DNA of 64,000 nt. Source: Actinomadura latina NBRC 106108 (GTDB lineage: Bacteria; Actinomycetota; Actinomycetes; Streptosporangiales; Streptosporangiaceae). Below the pieces are notes generated by a model. It was not told the DNA's origin and did no database searches. It saw only the letters and a program-made list of their open reading frames with translations. How positions within the stretch are numbered: position 1 is the stretch's first letter; every line of letters starts with the position of its first letter. Below, one piece after another: positions 1 to 7,979 of this stretch. Where the stretch lies: positions 62,001-126,000 of the forward strand of contig NZ_BCQS01000018.1 of the NCBI RefSeq assembly GCF_001552195.1, written 5' to 3'. The translations under genes were made by a program, and so were the position numbers.

Positions 1-34
1 GCCGCGCCGCCAGCGCTCTCCTCCGCCCGCCCGT

Positions 35-367
35 CTACGCGCGGTCGGCGGCGAGGCGTTTGGGGGCCGAGAGGCGCCAGGCCTCGGTGACCAGTTCGGC
101 CAGTTCCTCCCGGTCGACCCTGCTGAGGTTCACGTTCACCCAGGCGAAGCGGCCGCTCGCCCAGGACGGTGAGAAGACATCGGGGGCCTCGGCGACGAGG
201 GCGGCCTGTTCGTCGCGGGTGGCCTTGAGCATGACGGTCTCGGCCGCTTCGTTGAGGTAGGCGAAGCCCTTGCCGCGCACCTTGAAGCCGGTCATGCCGC
301 CGTACGACTCGTTCTCGGTCACCTCGGGCAGGCCGTGCGCGGTCTCCAGGAACTGTTCGATGCTCAC
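35..367 (-). CDS. MmcQ/YjbR family DNA-binding-fold protein
   Basis: Small protein of about 110 residues matching the MmcQ/YjbR (CyaY-like fold) family. It shows the early glutamate-rich helix, a lysine-containing strand (KVRGKGFAYLN), and the WVNVNL-RVDREEL-ELV-EAWRL tail typical of these proteins. Family members are of uncertain function, often called DNA-binding. I place the start at the GTG at 367, before SIEQFLETA; an in-frame TTG at 409 would add 14 residues but is a weak start. It reads leftward towards the window edge, and no partner gene is visible downstream. Confidence 0.75.
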   Translation of the reverse strand: MSIEQFLETAHGLPEVTENESYGGMTGFKVRGKGFAYLNEAAETVMLKATRDEQAALVAEAPDVFSPSWASGRFAWVNVNLSRVDREELAELVTEAWRLSAPKRLAADRA

Positions 368-466
368 ATACGAAGCTGTACCCGCCGCGTCGGACAGTTC
401 AGCCGGCAAGCCGATCAGCGCGCACCGCTCGGACGAAGGAGGGCGACACCGGCCACTCCCTGATCG

Positions 467-1372
467 TCATGGTTCGCCCGCGGCGCCCCGGGACATGGCC
501 CGGAAGGCGGTCGGCGGCATTCCCGTCCGTTGCTGGAAGAACGCGCTGAACGACGTCTGGTAGCCGAAGCCGAGGCGGTCGGCGATCGCGGACGGCGGCA
601 GGTCCGTATGGGACAGCAGCCGTTTCGCCTCCAGCAGGATCTGGTCGTCGATGAAGCGTTTGGCGCCGCAGCCCGTCGCGGCGCGGGTGGCGCGGGTCAG
701 GGTGCGGACGCTGTAGCCGAGGCGGGCCGCGTAGTCGGCGACGCGGTGGCTGCTGGAGAGGTCCTGGTCGACGGCCTGCTGGAAACGCTGGAAGACCTCG
801 CCCGCGGCGGCGGGCGAGCCCGGCCCGCCGTTCAGGTGCGTCAGCCGCAGCAGGATGACGCCGAGCAGGTGGCGCATGACGTCGATGTGCGCTTCGAGGG
901 GGAGGTCGGCGAGGCGGCCGGACTCGTCCTCAAGGAGACGCAGCGTGCCGTCCAGGGCGGCCTTCTGCGTCCCCGCGGGTGTCAGCGGACGATGGTGGAC
1001 GCGCAGGTCGAGCCCGACCGCCTCGCGGGTCGCGGCGTCCGGGAAGTCGGAGGTGAACAGCACCACCGTCGCCTCAGCCTGGCGGAGGTCGCCCATATAG
1101 CGGTGGATCTGGCCGGGCCGCATCCAGAGCCAGCTCCCCGCGGGCACCCGGAACTCGTTGAAGTCGACCGAGCAGCGCACCGTGCCCTCTTTGACGGCGA
1201 TGAACTCGTGGAACACCGGGCGTCGCGGGGCGTAGATCTCAACCTCGTGGGCGCGGGCACGCGAGATCAGCCGGGGCAGGTCCAGAACTTCCACGCCCGG
1301 TGGTGCCCCCGCGGCGGGACGGTACGGGATGTGCGGAATGTCCGCCCGCTGAGGTTGTCCGTTTTTCTTCAT
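467..1372 (-). CDS. AraC family transcriptional regulator with N-terminal cupin
   Basis: A 301-residue AraC/XylS-type regulator. The N-terminal part (about residues 40-130) is a cupin sensor (EFIAVKEGTVRCSVDF, PAGSWLWMRPGQIHRY). The C-terminal 100 residues hold the two helix-turn-helix motifs, ending in DRLGFGYQTSFSAFFQQRTGMPPTAFR, the classic AraC signature. It is divergent from the decarboxylase operon that begins at 1472, so control of that operon by an aromatic acid or phenol is plausible but inferred. A 7-bp inverted repeat with a 10-nt spacer abuts its start codon at 1374-1397. Confidence 0.9.
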   Translation of the reverse strand: MKKNGQPQRADIPHIPYRPAAGAPPGVEVLDLPRLISRARAHEVEIYAPRRPVFHEFIAVKEGTVRCSVDFNEFRVPAGSWLWMRPGQIHRYMGDLRQAEATVVLFTSDFPDAATREAVGLDLRVHHRPLTPAGTQKAALDGTLRLLEDESGRLADLPLEAHIDVMRHLLGVILLRLTHLNGGPGSPAAAGEVFQRFQQAVDQDLSSSHRVADYAARLGYSVRTLTRATRAATGCGAKRFIDDQILLEAKRLLSHTDLPPSAIADRLGFGYQTSFSAFFQQRTGMPPTAFRAMSRGAAGEP

Positions 1373-1373
1373 C

Positions 1374-1397
1374 CGCTGTCCTTGATCTATGACAGCG
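1374..1397. promoter_or_regulatory. Inverted repeat between AraC gene and ubiX
   Basis: CGCTGTC (1374-1380) and GACAGCG (1391-1397) form perfect 7-bp arms around a 10-nt spacer. They sit immediately upstream of the AraC start codon and about 75 bp before ubiX. The position suits an operator for the AraC protein or another regulator of the divergent pair. No binding evidence exists; this is inference from symmetry and location. Confidence 0.35.
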
Positions 1398-1471
1398 ATT
1401 ATCAGCCCTCGCCCTAGCGTGAATCGCGGCGCCGGACAGGCGTGACCGAAATCTCAGGGGAGTGGACGGCC

Positions 1472-2065
1472 ATGCGACTCATCGTCGGAATGACGGGTGC
1501 GACGGGAGCGGTGTTCGGCGTCCGGCTGCTGGAGAACCTGGCCAGGCTCCCGGACGTCGAGACGCATCTGGTGATGTCGCGGTGGGCGCGGGCGACCGTC
1601 GAACTGGAGACCGGGCTGTCGGCGCGGGAGGTCGGGGCACTCGCCGACGCCGTGCACGCGCCCGACGACCAGGGCGCGCCGATCTCGTCCGGCTCCTTCC
1701 GGACGGACGGGATGATCATCGCGCCCTGCTCCATGAAGACCCTCGCCGCGATCCGGACCGGCTACGCCGAGGGGCTCGTGGCCCGCGCCGCCGACGTGGT
1801 CCTCAAGGAGCGGCGCAGGCTCGTCCTCGTCCCGCGCGAGATGCCGCTCAGCGAGATCCACCTGGAGAACATGCTCGCGCTGGCCCGCATGGGCGTGCAG
1901 ATGGTGCCGCCGATGCCCGCCTTCTACAACCACCCCGAAACGGTGGACGACATCGTCGACCACATCACGGCCAGGGTCCTGGACCAGTTCGACCTGCCCG
2001 CCCCCGCACGCCGCTGGGAAGGAATGCGGGCCGCCCGTGAAAGGAGCAACCACCATGCCCTATGA
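1472..2065 (+). CDS. ubiX: UbiX-family flavin prenyltransferase (decarboxylase subunit B)
   Basis: Makes prenylated FMN, the cofactor of UbiD-type decarboxylases, from FMN and dimethylallyl phosphate. The glycine-rich start MRLIVGMTGATGAVFGVRLL and the APCSMKTLAAIRTG and LKERRRLVLVPREMPLS segments are diagnostic. The length of 197 residues is normal. I chose ATG 1472 because AGGGGAG lies 9 nt upstream; a GTG at 1442 is in frame but has no such site. The gene overlaps the UbiD gene by 11 nt, implying translational coupling, and pairs with UbiD and subunit D as in the vdcBCD (vanillate) and related phenolic acid decarboxylase operons. Confidence 0.93.
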   Translation: MRLIVGMTGATGAVFGVRLLENLARLPDVETHLVMSRWARATVELETGLSAREVGALADAVHAPDDQGAPISSGSFRTDGMIIAPCSMKTLAAIRTGYAEGLVARAADVVLKERRRLVLVPREMPLSEIHLENMLALARMGVQMVPPMPAFYNHPETVDDIVDHITARVLDQFDLPAPARRWEGMRAARERSNHHAL

Positions 2066-3479
2066 CGATCTCCGCAGTTTCCTGGACGCCCTCGACAAGG
2101 AGGGGCAACTGCTGCGCATCACCGACCAGGTGATGCCCGAACCCGACATCGCCGCCGCGGCCAACGCCGCCTGCCGGATGGGCGATGACGCCCCCGCGCT
2201 GTACTTCGACAACGTCGCCGGGTTCACCAGCGCGCGCATTGCCATGAACGTCCACGGGTCGTGGGCCAATCACGCGCTCGCGCTGGGCCTGCCCAAGGGA
2301 ATGGGCGTGAAGGAGCAGGTCAGCGAGTTCAGCCGCCGCTGGGACACGTTCCCCGTCGCGCCCGAATGGCGCGCCGGCCCGCCGTGGGCGGAGAACGTGA
2401 TGGACGGCGACGAGGTCAACGTCTTCGAAGTGCTGCCCCTCGTCCGGCTCAATGACGGCGACGGCGGTTTCTACATCGACAAGGCCGCCGTCGTCTCCCG
2501 TGACCCCGAGGACCCCGGCAACAGCGGCAAGCAGAACGTCGGCATCTACCGCATCCAGGTGAAAGGGAAGCGCAGGCTGGCGCTTCAGCCCGTCCCGATG
2601 CACGACATCGCGCTGCAATTGCGGAAAGCCGAAGAGGCCGGCGAGGACCTGCCCGTCGCCATCACCATCGGCAACGACCCGGTCATCTCGATCGCCGCGT
2701 CCACTCCGATGCGCTACGACGAGAACGAGTACGAACTGGCCGGGGCGCTGCGCGGCGCGCCCGCACCGATCGCCGAGGCCCCGCTCACCGGACTTCCCGT
2801 CCCGTGGGGTTCCGAAGTGGTGATCGAAGGCGTCATCGAGGGCCGCAAGCGCGAGATCGAGGGGCCGTTCGGCGAGTTCACCGGGCACTACTCGGGCGGA
2901 CGCAACATGACCGTCATCCGCATCGACCGGATCTCCTACCGCACCGACCCGATCTTCGAGCACCTCTACATCGGCATGCCGTGGACGGAGGTCGACTACC
3001 TGATCGCCGCCAACACCTGCGTGCCGCTCTACCAGCAGCTCAAGGCCGAGTTTCCGGAAGTGCGGGCGGTCAACGCCATGTACACGCACGGCCTCGTCGT
3101 CATCGTCTCCACCGCGAAGCGCTACGGCGGCTTCGCCAAGGCCGTCGGGCTGCGCGTGCTCAGCACCCCGCACGGGCTGGGCTACGCCGCCACGGTCATC
3201 GTCGTGGACGAGGACGTCGACCCGTTCGACCTTCCGCAGGTCATGTGGGCGTTGTCGACCAAGATGAACCCGGCGGGCGACCTGATCCAGGTGCCCAACA
3301 TGTCGGTACTGGGGCTCGCGCCGCAGGCGACGACACCCGGCATCACCGACAAGCTCGTCATCGACGCCACCACCCCCACCGCCCCCGACCCGCGCGGAAA
3401 TTACGGAAACCAGGTCCGCGATCTGCCCGAGGCCGCCGAGTGGCTCGTCCGCCTGCGCGACCTGGCCGCCCGCCGCTGA
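2055..3479 (+). CDS. UbiD-family aromatic acid decarboxylase (subunit C)
   Basis: Catalytic subunit of a reversible, non-oxidative aryl carboxylic acid decarboxylase that uses prenylated FMN. The 474-residue length and the segments IGIYRIQVKGK, PEWRAGPPWAE, GPFGEFTGHYSGGRNMTV and the late LVIDATTPTAPDPRG fit the UbiD family; the conserved E-x-E-G-P-F-G-E stretch contributes catalytic acids. ATG 2055 follows AAGGAG at 2041-2046. It lies between ubiX and a subunit D gene, the order of the vanillate/4-hydroxybenzoate decarboxylase operons, so the substrate is probably a hydroxylated benzoate. The exact substrate cannot be read from sequence. Confidence 0.92.
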   Translation: MPYDDLRSFLDALDKEGQLLRITDQVMPEPDIAAAANAACRMGDDAPALYFDNVAGFTSARIAMNVHGSWANHALALGLPKGMGVKEQVSEFSRRWDTFPVAPEWRAGPPWAENVMDGDEVNVFEVLPLVRLNDGDGGFYIDKAAVVSRDPEDPGNSGKQNVGIYRIQVKGKRRLALQPVPMHDIALQLRKAEEAGEDLPVAITIGNDPVISIAASTPMRYDENEYELAGALRGAPAPIAEAPLTGLPVPWGSEVVIEGVIEGRKREIEGPFGEFTGHYSGGRNMTVIRIDRISYRTDPIFEHLYIGMPWTEVDYLIAANTCVPLYQQLKAEFPEVRAVNAMYTHGLVVIVSTAKRYGGFAKAVGLRVLSTPHGLGYAATVIVVDEDVDPFDLPQVMWALSTKMNPAGDLIQVPNMSVLGLAPQATTPGITDKLVIDATTPTAPDPRGNYGNQVRDLPEAAEWLVRLRDLAARR

Positions 3480-3493
3480 GAGGAGCACCCGAG

Positions 3494-3721
3494 ATGACCT
3501 GCCCGCGTTGCGCGCACGAGACAGTCGAGCCGCTGTTCGCCTCCCCCGTCCCCGGCGTGTGGGAGGTGCTGCGGTGCGAGCGCTGCCTGTACTGCTGGCG
3601 CACCACCGAACCCGACCGCCGCACCCGCCGCGACCGCTACCCCGACGCGTTCAAGCTGACCGCCGAGGACATCGCGTCCGCCCCGGAGATGCCGTCGATT
3701 CCGCCGCTGCGAAGCCGGTGA
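3494..3721 (+). CDS. vdcD: Non-oxidative hydroxyarylic acid decarboxylase subunit D
   Basis: A 75-residue protein with two zinc-ribbon-like Cys pairs, CPRC near the N-terminus and CERCLYC about 25 residues later, followed by WRTTEPDRRTRRDRYP. This matches the small D subunit found with UbiX/UbiD partners (VdcD/ShdD), which is required for full activity in some systems though its role is unclear. ATG 3494 follows the AGAGGAG at 3479-3485 and starts 14 nt after the UbiD stop. The presence of subunit D is what points to the phenolic acid (VdcBCD-like) subtype rather than ubiquinone or menaquinone synthesis. Confidence 0.85.
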   Translation: MTCPRCAHETVEPLFASPVPGVWEVLRCERCLYCWRTTEPDRRTRRDRYPDAFKLTAEDIASAPEMPSIPPLRSR

Positions 3722-4161
3722 CCGGCGCGTTCCGGGACGCGCTGGCCGCCTGCGCCGTCCTCAACCTCGCCTACGCGGACGAGGACGGCCCGCAGGCGTG
3801 CGCGGTCTTCTACGCCCCGGCCGCGGACGGCTCGCTGGTGTTCGTCAGCTCGCCCTCGACCCGGCACGGCCGCGCCCTGGCGGCCGACCCGGCGGGCGTG
3901 CCGGTGGCCTTCACCGTCCAGGCCGACGACCAGAGCTGGCGGACGCTGCGCGGCGTCCAGGGGCGCGGCGTGTGCCACCGCCTGACCGGCATTGACCTGG
4001 ACGTCGCCCGGAAAACCTACGCCGCGCGCTTCCCCTTCGTCGCGGACGACGCCCGGCTGGCCGGCGCGCTGGCGGCGGCCGGCCACTGGCGCGTCCGCCC
4101 GACCTGGCTCCGGCTCATCGACAACGCCCGCGGCTTCGGTCACAAGACCGAATGGCCGTAG
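3718..4161 (+). CDS. Pyridoxamine 5'-phosphate oxidase-like FMN-binding protein
   Basis: A 147-residue split-barrel protein of the PNPOx-like/YhbP type: N-terminal helix (FRDALAACAVLNLAYAD), strand pairs ending in SLVFVSSPSTRHGRAL, the VAFTVQADDQSWRTLRGVQGRG core, and a C-terminal WLRLIDN strand. Its GTG start overlaps the TGA of subunit D (GTGA, 3718-3721), so it is the fourth cistron of the decarboxylase operon. A role in flavin handling or reduction for the pathway is inferred from that coupling; the family also includes heme and F420 binders. An 8-bp hairpin (4151-4171) overlaps its stop codon. Confidence 0.8.
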   Translation: MTGAFRDALAACAVLNLAYADEDGPQACAVFYAPAADGSLVFVSSPSTRHGRALAADPAGVPVAFTVQADDQSWRTLRGVQGRGVCHRLTGIDLDVARKTYAARFPFVADDARLAGALAAAGHWRVRPTWLRLIDNARGFGHKTEWP

Positions 4162-4335
4162 GCCGGCCATTTCCATCCATTGCCACGTGTCGCCGGGAAA
4201 TTCTGGGACACCGCCCGGATAAGGGGGACGTTGGTCCCGCTGAACATGGACCGAACGGACCTACGGGCAAGGGCCCGGCCAGGGTTGAGTAAGAGATGAA
4301 GAAACCAAGGCGATGTGATGGAAGGTGAGACGGCG

Positions 4336-4899
4336 ATGGCAGTCTCCGAGCACAAGACGCACGTGAGGCGGAGCACTCTGATCCGCGTGGTCGCCCCCAA
4401 GCCGCTGACCGAGACGCCCGCCGCTCGCTACATCTGGGCGGCCGCGCGACTGGCGCTGGGCTGGGTGTTCGCATGGGCGTTCGTGGACAAGCTGTTCGGG
4501 CTGGGCCACGCGACCCCGGCCGGCAAGGGCTGGCTGGACGGCGGAAGCCCCACCGAGGGGTTCCTGGCGCACGCACCCAAGGGCCCGTTCGCCGGGTTCT
4601 ACAACGACCTGGCCGGCGCGGCCTGGGCCGACTGGCTGTTCATGATGGGGCTGGCCGGGGTCGGCGCGGCGCTGATCCTGGGCATCGGGATGCGGGTCGC
4701 GGCCGCCGGCGGCGCGGCGCTGCTGGTCCTGATGTGGACGGCCGTTCTTCCTCCGGAGAACAACGTCTTCATGGACGACCACATCATCTACGCACTCCTG
4801 ATCGTCGGACTGGCCCTGGTCAGCGCCGGCGACACCCTGGGACTCGGCCGCTGGTGGGGCAAGACCCCGCTGGTGGAAAGGCTCCCCTTCCTCAAGTGA
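4336..4899 (+). CDS. DoxX-like integral membrane protein
   Basis: About 187 residues with four hydrophobic segments: ARLALGWVFAWAF, WLFMMGLAGVGAALILGIG, GAALLVLMWTAVL and IIYALLIVGLALV. The loop after the first segment (DKLFGLGHATPAGKGWLDGG-PTEGF) is seen in actinobacterial DoxX/TQO-type proteins. DoxD/DoxX relatives are thiosulfate:quinone oxidoreductase subunits or redox membrane proteins, but no partner is next to it, so substrate is open. ATG 4336 lies 10 nt after GAAGG; an in-frame ATG at 4318 would add six residues. A strong terminator follows 11 nt after the stop. Confidence 0.8.
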   Translation: MAVSEHKTHVRRSTLIRVVAPKPLTETPAARYIWAAARLALGWVFAWAFVDKLFGLGHATPAGKGWLDGGSPTEGFLAHAPKGPFAGFYNDLAGAAWADWLFMMGLAGVGAALILGIGMRVAAAGGAALLVLMWTAVLPPENNVFMDDHIIYALLIVGLALVSAGDTLGLGRWWGKTPLVERLPFLK

Positions 4900-4910
4900 C
4901 CCCGATCCGA

Positions 4911-4936
4911 AAGGCGCCCGCCACGGCGGGCGCCTT
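4911..4936 (+). terminator. Rho-independent terminator
   Basis: An 11-bp perfect stem (AAGGCGCCCGC / GCGGGCGCCTT) with a CACG loop runs straight into TTTT. It closes the DoxX-like gene. Confidence 0.85.
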
Positions 4937-5062
4937 TTCGCGTTGTCCGGGCCCTTCTCGATCTTGCCGGGGCCGCGTGGTGTGATTTGCGGCTGACGGG
5001 TAGCCATACCGCTGATCGATTCGGTCGGGGGCCGACCGCCGGTTCGTTGGAGGGCTGACCGC

Positions 5063-7675
5063 ATGACCGCTGATACACGCGTAGGGACGATCACCACGCG
5101 GATCCCGGCGCGCCTGGACCGGCTGCCCTGGTCGCGGTTCCACTGGATGGTCGTGGTCGGCCTGGGCACGGTCTGGATCCTCGACGGCCTCGAGGTCACC
5201 ATCGTCGGGTCCGTCGCGGCGCGGCTGACGGAGTCGGGCAGCGGCCTCGGCCTGACCGCGAGCGACATCGGGCTCGCGGCGGCGATCTACGTCACCGGCG
5301 CGTGCCTCGGCGCGCTGTTCTTCGGGCAGCTCACCGACCGGTTCGGCCGCAAGAAGCTGTTCATCCTGACGCTGGGCGTCTACGTCCTCGCCACCGTGGC
5401 GACCGCGTTCGCGTTCGCGCCCTGGTACTTCTTCGCGTGCCGGTTCGTCACCGGGATGGGCATCGGCGGCGAGTACGCGGCGATCAACTCGGCGATCGAC
5501 GAGCTGATCCCGGCGCGCGCCCGCGGCCGCGTCGACCTCGCGATCAACGGCAGCTACTGGCTGGGCTCCGCGCTCGGCGCCGTGGCCGCGCTGCTGTTCC
5601 TGAACACCTCGATCTTCGCCAAGGACATGGGCTGGCGGTACGCGTTCGCGATGGGCGCCATCCTCGGCCTGACGATCATGCTCGTCCGGCGGCACGTCCC
5701 GGAGAGCCCGCGCTGGCTGTTCATCCACGGGCGCGAGGAGGACGCCGAACGCATCGTCGACGGCATCGAGTCGGAGGTACGCGAGCAGACCGACCACACC
5801 CTGGAGGAGCCGGGCGAGAGCATCACGGTGCGGCAGCGCAAGGCCATCCCGTTCCGGGAGATCGCCCAGGTCGCGGTCAAGGTCTATCCGAAGCGGGCGA
5901 CGCTCGGTTTCGCGCTGTTCGTCGGGCAGGCGTTCCTCTACAACGCGGTGACGTTCGACCTCGGCACGATCCTGAGCAAGTACTTCGACGTGGCGTCCGG
6001 GGCGGTGCCGTACTACATCGTCCTCTTCGCGCTCGGGAACTTCCTGGGCCCGCTCCTGCTCGGGCGGATGTTCGACACGGTGGGCCGAAAACCGATGATC
6101 TCCGGGACGTACTTCATCTCGGCCGCGTTGACCGTCCTGCTGGGGGTCTTCCTCTGGACGGACGCGCTGTCGAACTGGTCGTTCATCCTGCTGGTCTGCG
6201 TGACGTTCTTCTTCGCCTCGGCCGGCGCCAGCTCCGCCTACCTGACGGTCAGCGAGATCTTCCCGATGGAGACGCGGGCCCTCGCCATCGCGTTCTTCTA
6301 CGCGGTCGGCACGGCGGTCGGCGGCATCTCCGGCCCGCTGCTCTTCGGCAGGTTCATCGACAGCGGCATGCTGAGCAGGGTCGCGATCGGCTTCCTCATC
6401 GGTGCCGTGATCATGATGCTCGGCGGCATCGCGGAGCTGCTCTTCGGCGTCCGTGCCGAGCAGGCGTCGCTGGAGAACATCGCCAAGCCCCTCACCGCCC
6501 ACGAGGCCGACGAGAAGGAAGCGGCACCGGCCGGGCAGGAGGCGCCGGCCGGGACGGCCGGGGAGGCGGACGGCGGCCCCGGGCGTCGCGCCGCGCTGGA
6601 GGCGCGCCGGCACGCCGAGGAGACGCGGGCGCGTGCCGCCGAGCACCGCGCCGCCATCCACCAGCTCAGGCCCCGCGTGCAGGAGGGCGGCGACGGCGCC
6701 GCCGAACGGCTGCGCGTCGAGGAGGTCCTCGCCCAGATCGCCGAGTGGGACGCCGAGCGCCTCACCGAGGAGGCGACCGCGCACGACGAGCGCGCCGGCG
6801 CCGAGCGGGCCGGGAACGACACCGAGCGGGCGAGCGCGCTCGAGCGCGCCGCGGCGGCGGACGAGCGGGCCCGCGCGCTGCGCGAGCGGTCGGCGGCGAT
6901 GTCCGCCGAGAACGAGGCGGACGCGGAGATCCACGCGGCGCTCGCGGAGGCGGCGGCGGAGCGGGCGCGGGCCGGCGAGCAGCGGGCCATGGCCGCCGAG
7001 ACCCGCGGGCGCGCCGAGGGGCTCGACGGGATCGAGGCCGAGATCGCGCTCGACCAGGCCGAGACCTACGACGAATGGGAGCGCATGCACGCCGAGCTGG
7101 CGCTCGCGCATGTGGCCCGCGCCGAACACGACGACACGGCGGCGGAGCGGCACGAGCGGCAGGCCGGCGTCCACCGGATGCGCGCCGAGTCCGCCGCCGA
7201 CCGGATGGAGGCCGCGCAGCACCGCTCCACCGCGGAGTCGCTGGCGGCGGAGTCCGGCTCGGTCGAGCAGGCGGAGCGCGAGCGCGCCGAGGCGGCGGAG
7301 CGGGAACGGGCCGCGCGGGAACGCGACGAGCGCATCCGCGAGCGCGTCCTGCGCCGCGAGCGGGAGCAGCGCGCGGGGCTGCGCCGGTTCCGCCCCGGCC
7401 CCGGGCGGGCGTTCTACTCGCCGACCCTGATGACCGGCTGGACGACCGACTGGGCGTCCGACGCGGACTTCGCCCTCGACCGGGAGGTCAACACCATCGC
7501 GCAGGCGCTCGCCGAGCACGGGCCGACGGCCCGGAACCGGCTCGCCGAGATGGTGGGCGCGCGCTACTGGGGCCCGGGACGGTTCCGCGCCGCGCTGCGC
7601 GAGGCCGTCCACGAGGGACGGGCCCGGCCGCTCGCCCGCAACCAGTACGGGCCGCCGGAGAACAGGGAAGGGTGA
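5063..7675 (+). CDS. MFS transporter fused to a coiled coil and winged-helix-like tail
   Basis: An 870-residue protein about twice the normal MFS length. Residues 1-475 are a sugar-porter-type major facilitator: 12 hydrophobic segments, DRFGRKK after TM2, PESPRWLF after TM6, DTVGRKP before TM8. Residues about 500-765 are an Ala/Glu/Arg-rich uninterrupted coiled coil with no predicted membrane segment. The last ~85 residues (NTIAQALAEHGPTARNRLAEM, GARYWGPGRFRAALREAV) read like a small winged helix. ATG 5063 follows TGGAGGG. The fusion is a single open frame with constant codon usage, so it is not a sequencing join. Substrate unknown; the cytoplasmic tail suggests oligomerisation or tethering to DNA or a partner (inference). 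Confidence 0.88.
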   Translation: MTADTRVGTITTRIPARLDRLPWSRFHWMVVVGLGTVWILDGLEVTIVGSVAARLTESGSGLGLTASDIGLAAAIYVTGACLGALFFGQLTDRFGRKKLFILTLGVYVLATVATAFAFAPWYFFACRFVTGMGIGGEYAAINSAIDELIPARARGRVDLAINGSYWLGSALGAVAALLFLNTSIFAKDMGWRYAFAMGAILGLTIMLVRRHVPESPRWLFIHGREEDAERIVDGIESEVREQTDHTLEEPGESITVRQRKAIPFREIAQVAVKVYPKRATLGFALFVGQAFLYNAVTFDLGTILSKYFDVASGAVPYYIVLFALGNFLGPLLLGRMFDTVGRKPMISGTYFISAALTVLLGVFLWTDALSNWSFILLVCVTFFFASAGASSAYLTVSEIFPMETRALAIAFFYAVGTAVGGISGPLLFGRFIDSGMLSRVAIGFLIGAVIMMLGGIAELLFGVRAEQASLENIAKPLTAHEADEKEAAPAGQEAPAGTAGEADGGPGRRAALEARRHAEETRARAAEHRAAIHQLRPRVQEGGDGAAERLRVEEVLAQIAEWDAERLTEEATAHDERAGAERAGNDTERASALERAAAADERARALRERSAAMSAENEADAEIHAALAEAAAERARAGEQRAMAAETRGRAEGLDGIEAEIALDQAETYDEWERMHAELALAHVARAEHDDTAAERHERQAGVHRMRAESAADRMEAAQHRSTAESLAAESGSVEQAERERAEAAERERAARERDERIRERVLRREREQRAGLRRFRPGPGRAFYSPTLMTGWTTDWASDADFALDREVNTIAQALAEHGPTARNRLAEMVGARYWGPGRFRAALREAVHEGRARPLARNQYGPPENREG

Positions 7676-7679
7676 CCTC

Positions 7680-7979
7680 ATGCTGGCCTGCCGCATATTC
7701 GGGCACGACTACCGATTCACCGCCGAGGGAACGACGATGCGCTGGTCGTGCGTGCGCGAGTGCGGTGCCGGAGGCGCGAAGGAGTACGACGCGGCAGCGC
7801 GGGCGCAGCGCTACGCCCGCGCCTTCGACCGGAAGGACACCGACGACCTGGGGCGGCGTGCCCCGCTCATCGGCCTGTTCCCGTTGCGCATGATCCGCGC
7901 CATGCGTGAACGCATAGGCCGTGAGGGTGCGGCCCGGGAGCGGGCAGCCCGCGAGCAGGCGGGCCGGCGTCAGGCCTGA
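7680..7979 (+). CDS. Small Cys/His protein downstream of the MFS fusion
   Basis: A 99-residue protein not assigned to a named family. The N-terminus (LACRIFGHDY-x10-WSCVRECG) has a C-x5-H...C-x3-C pattern that could bind zinc; the C-terminal half is basic and Ala/Arg-rich (helical, REGAARERAAREQAG). It begins 5 nt after the MFS fusion gene and is probably cotranscribed with it, so it may work with that transporter. Its last 10 nt overlap the end of the convergent hydrolase gene. Confidence 0.6.
   Translation: MLACRIFGHDYRFTAEGTTMRWSCVRECGAGGAKEYDAAARAQRYARAFDRKDTDDLGRRAPLIGLFPLRMIRAMRERIGREGAARERAAREQAGRRQA

Noticed and set aside
4892..7696. A 934-codon minus-strand ORF opposite the MFS fusion
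   Set aside because: Composition is Arg/Gly/Pro-rich with no recognisable domain; it mirrors the third-position GC of the real plus-strand gene.
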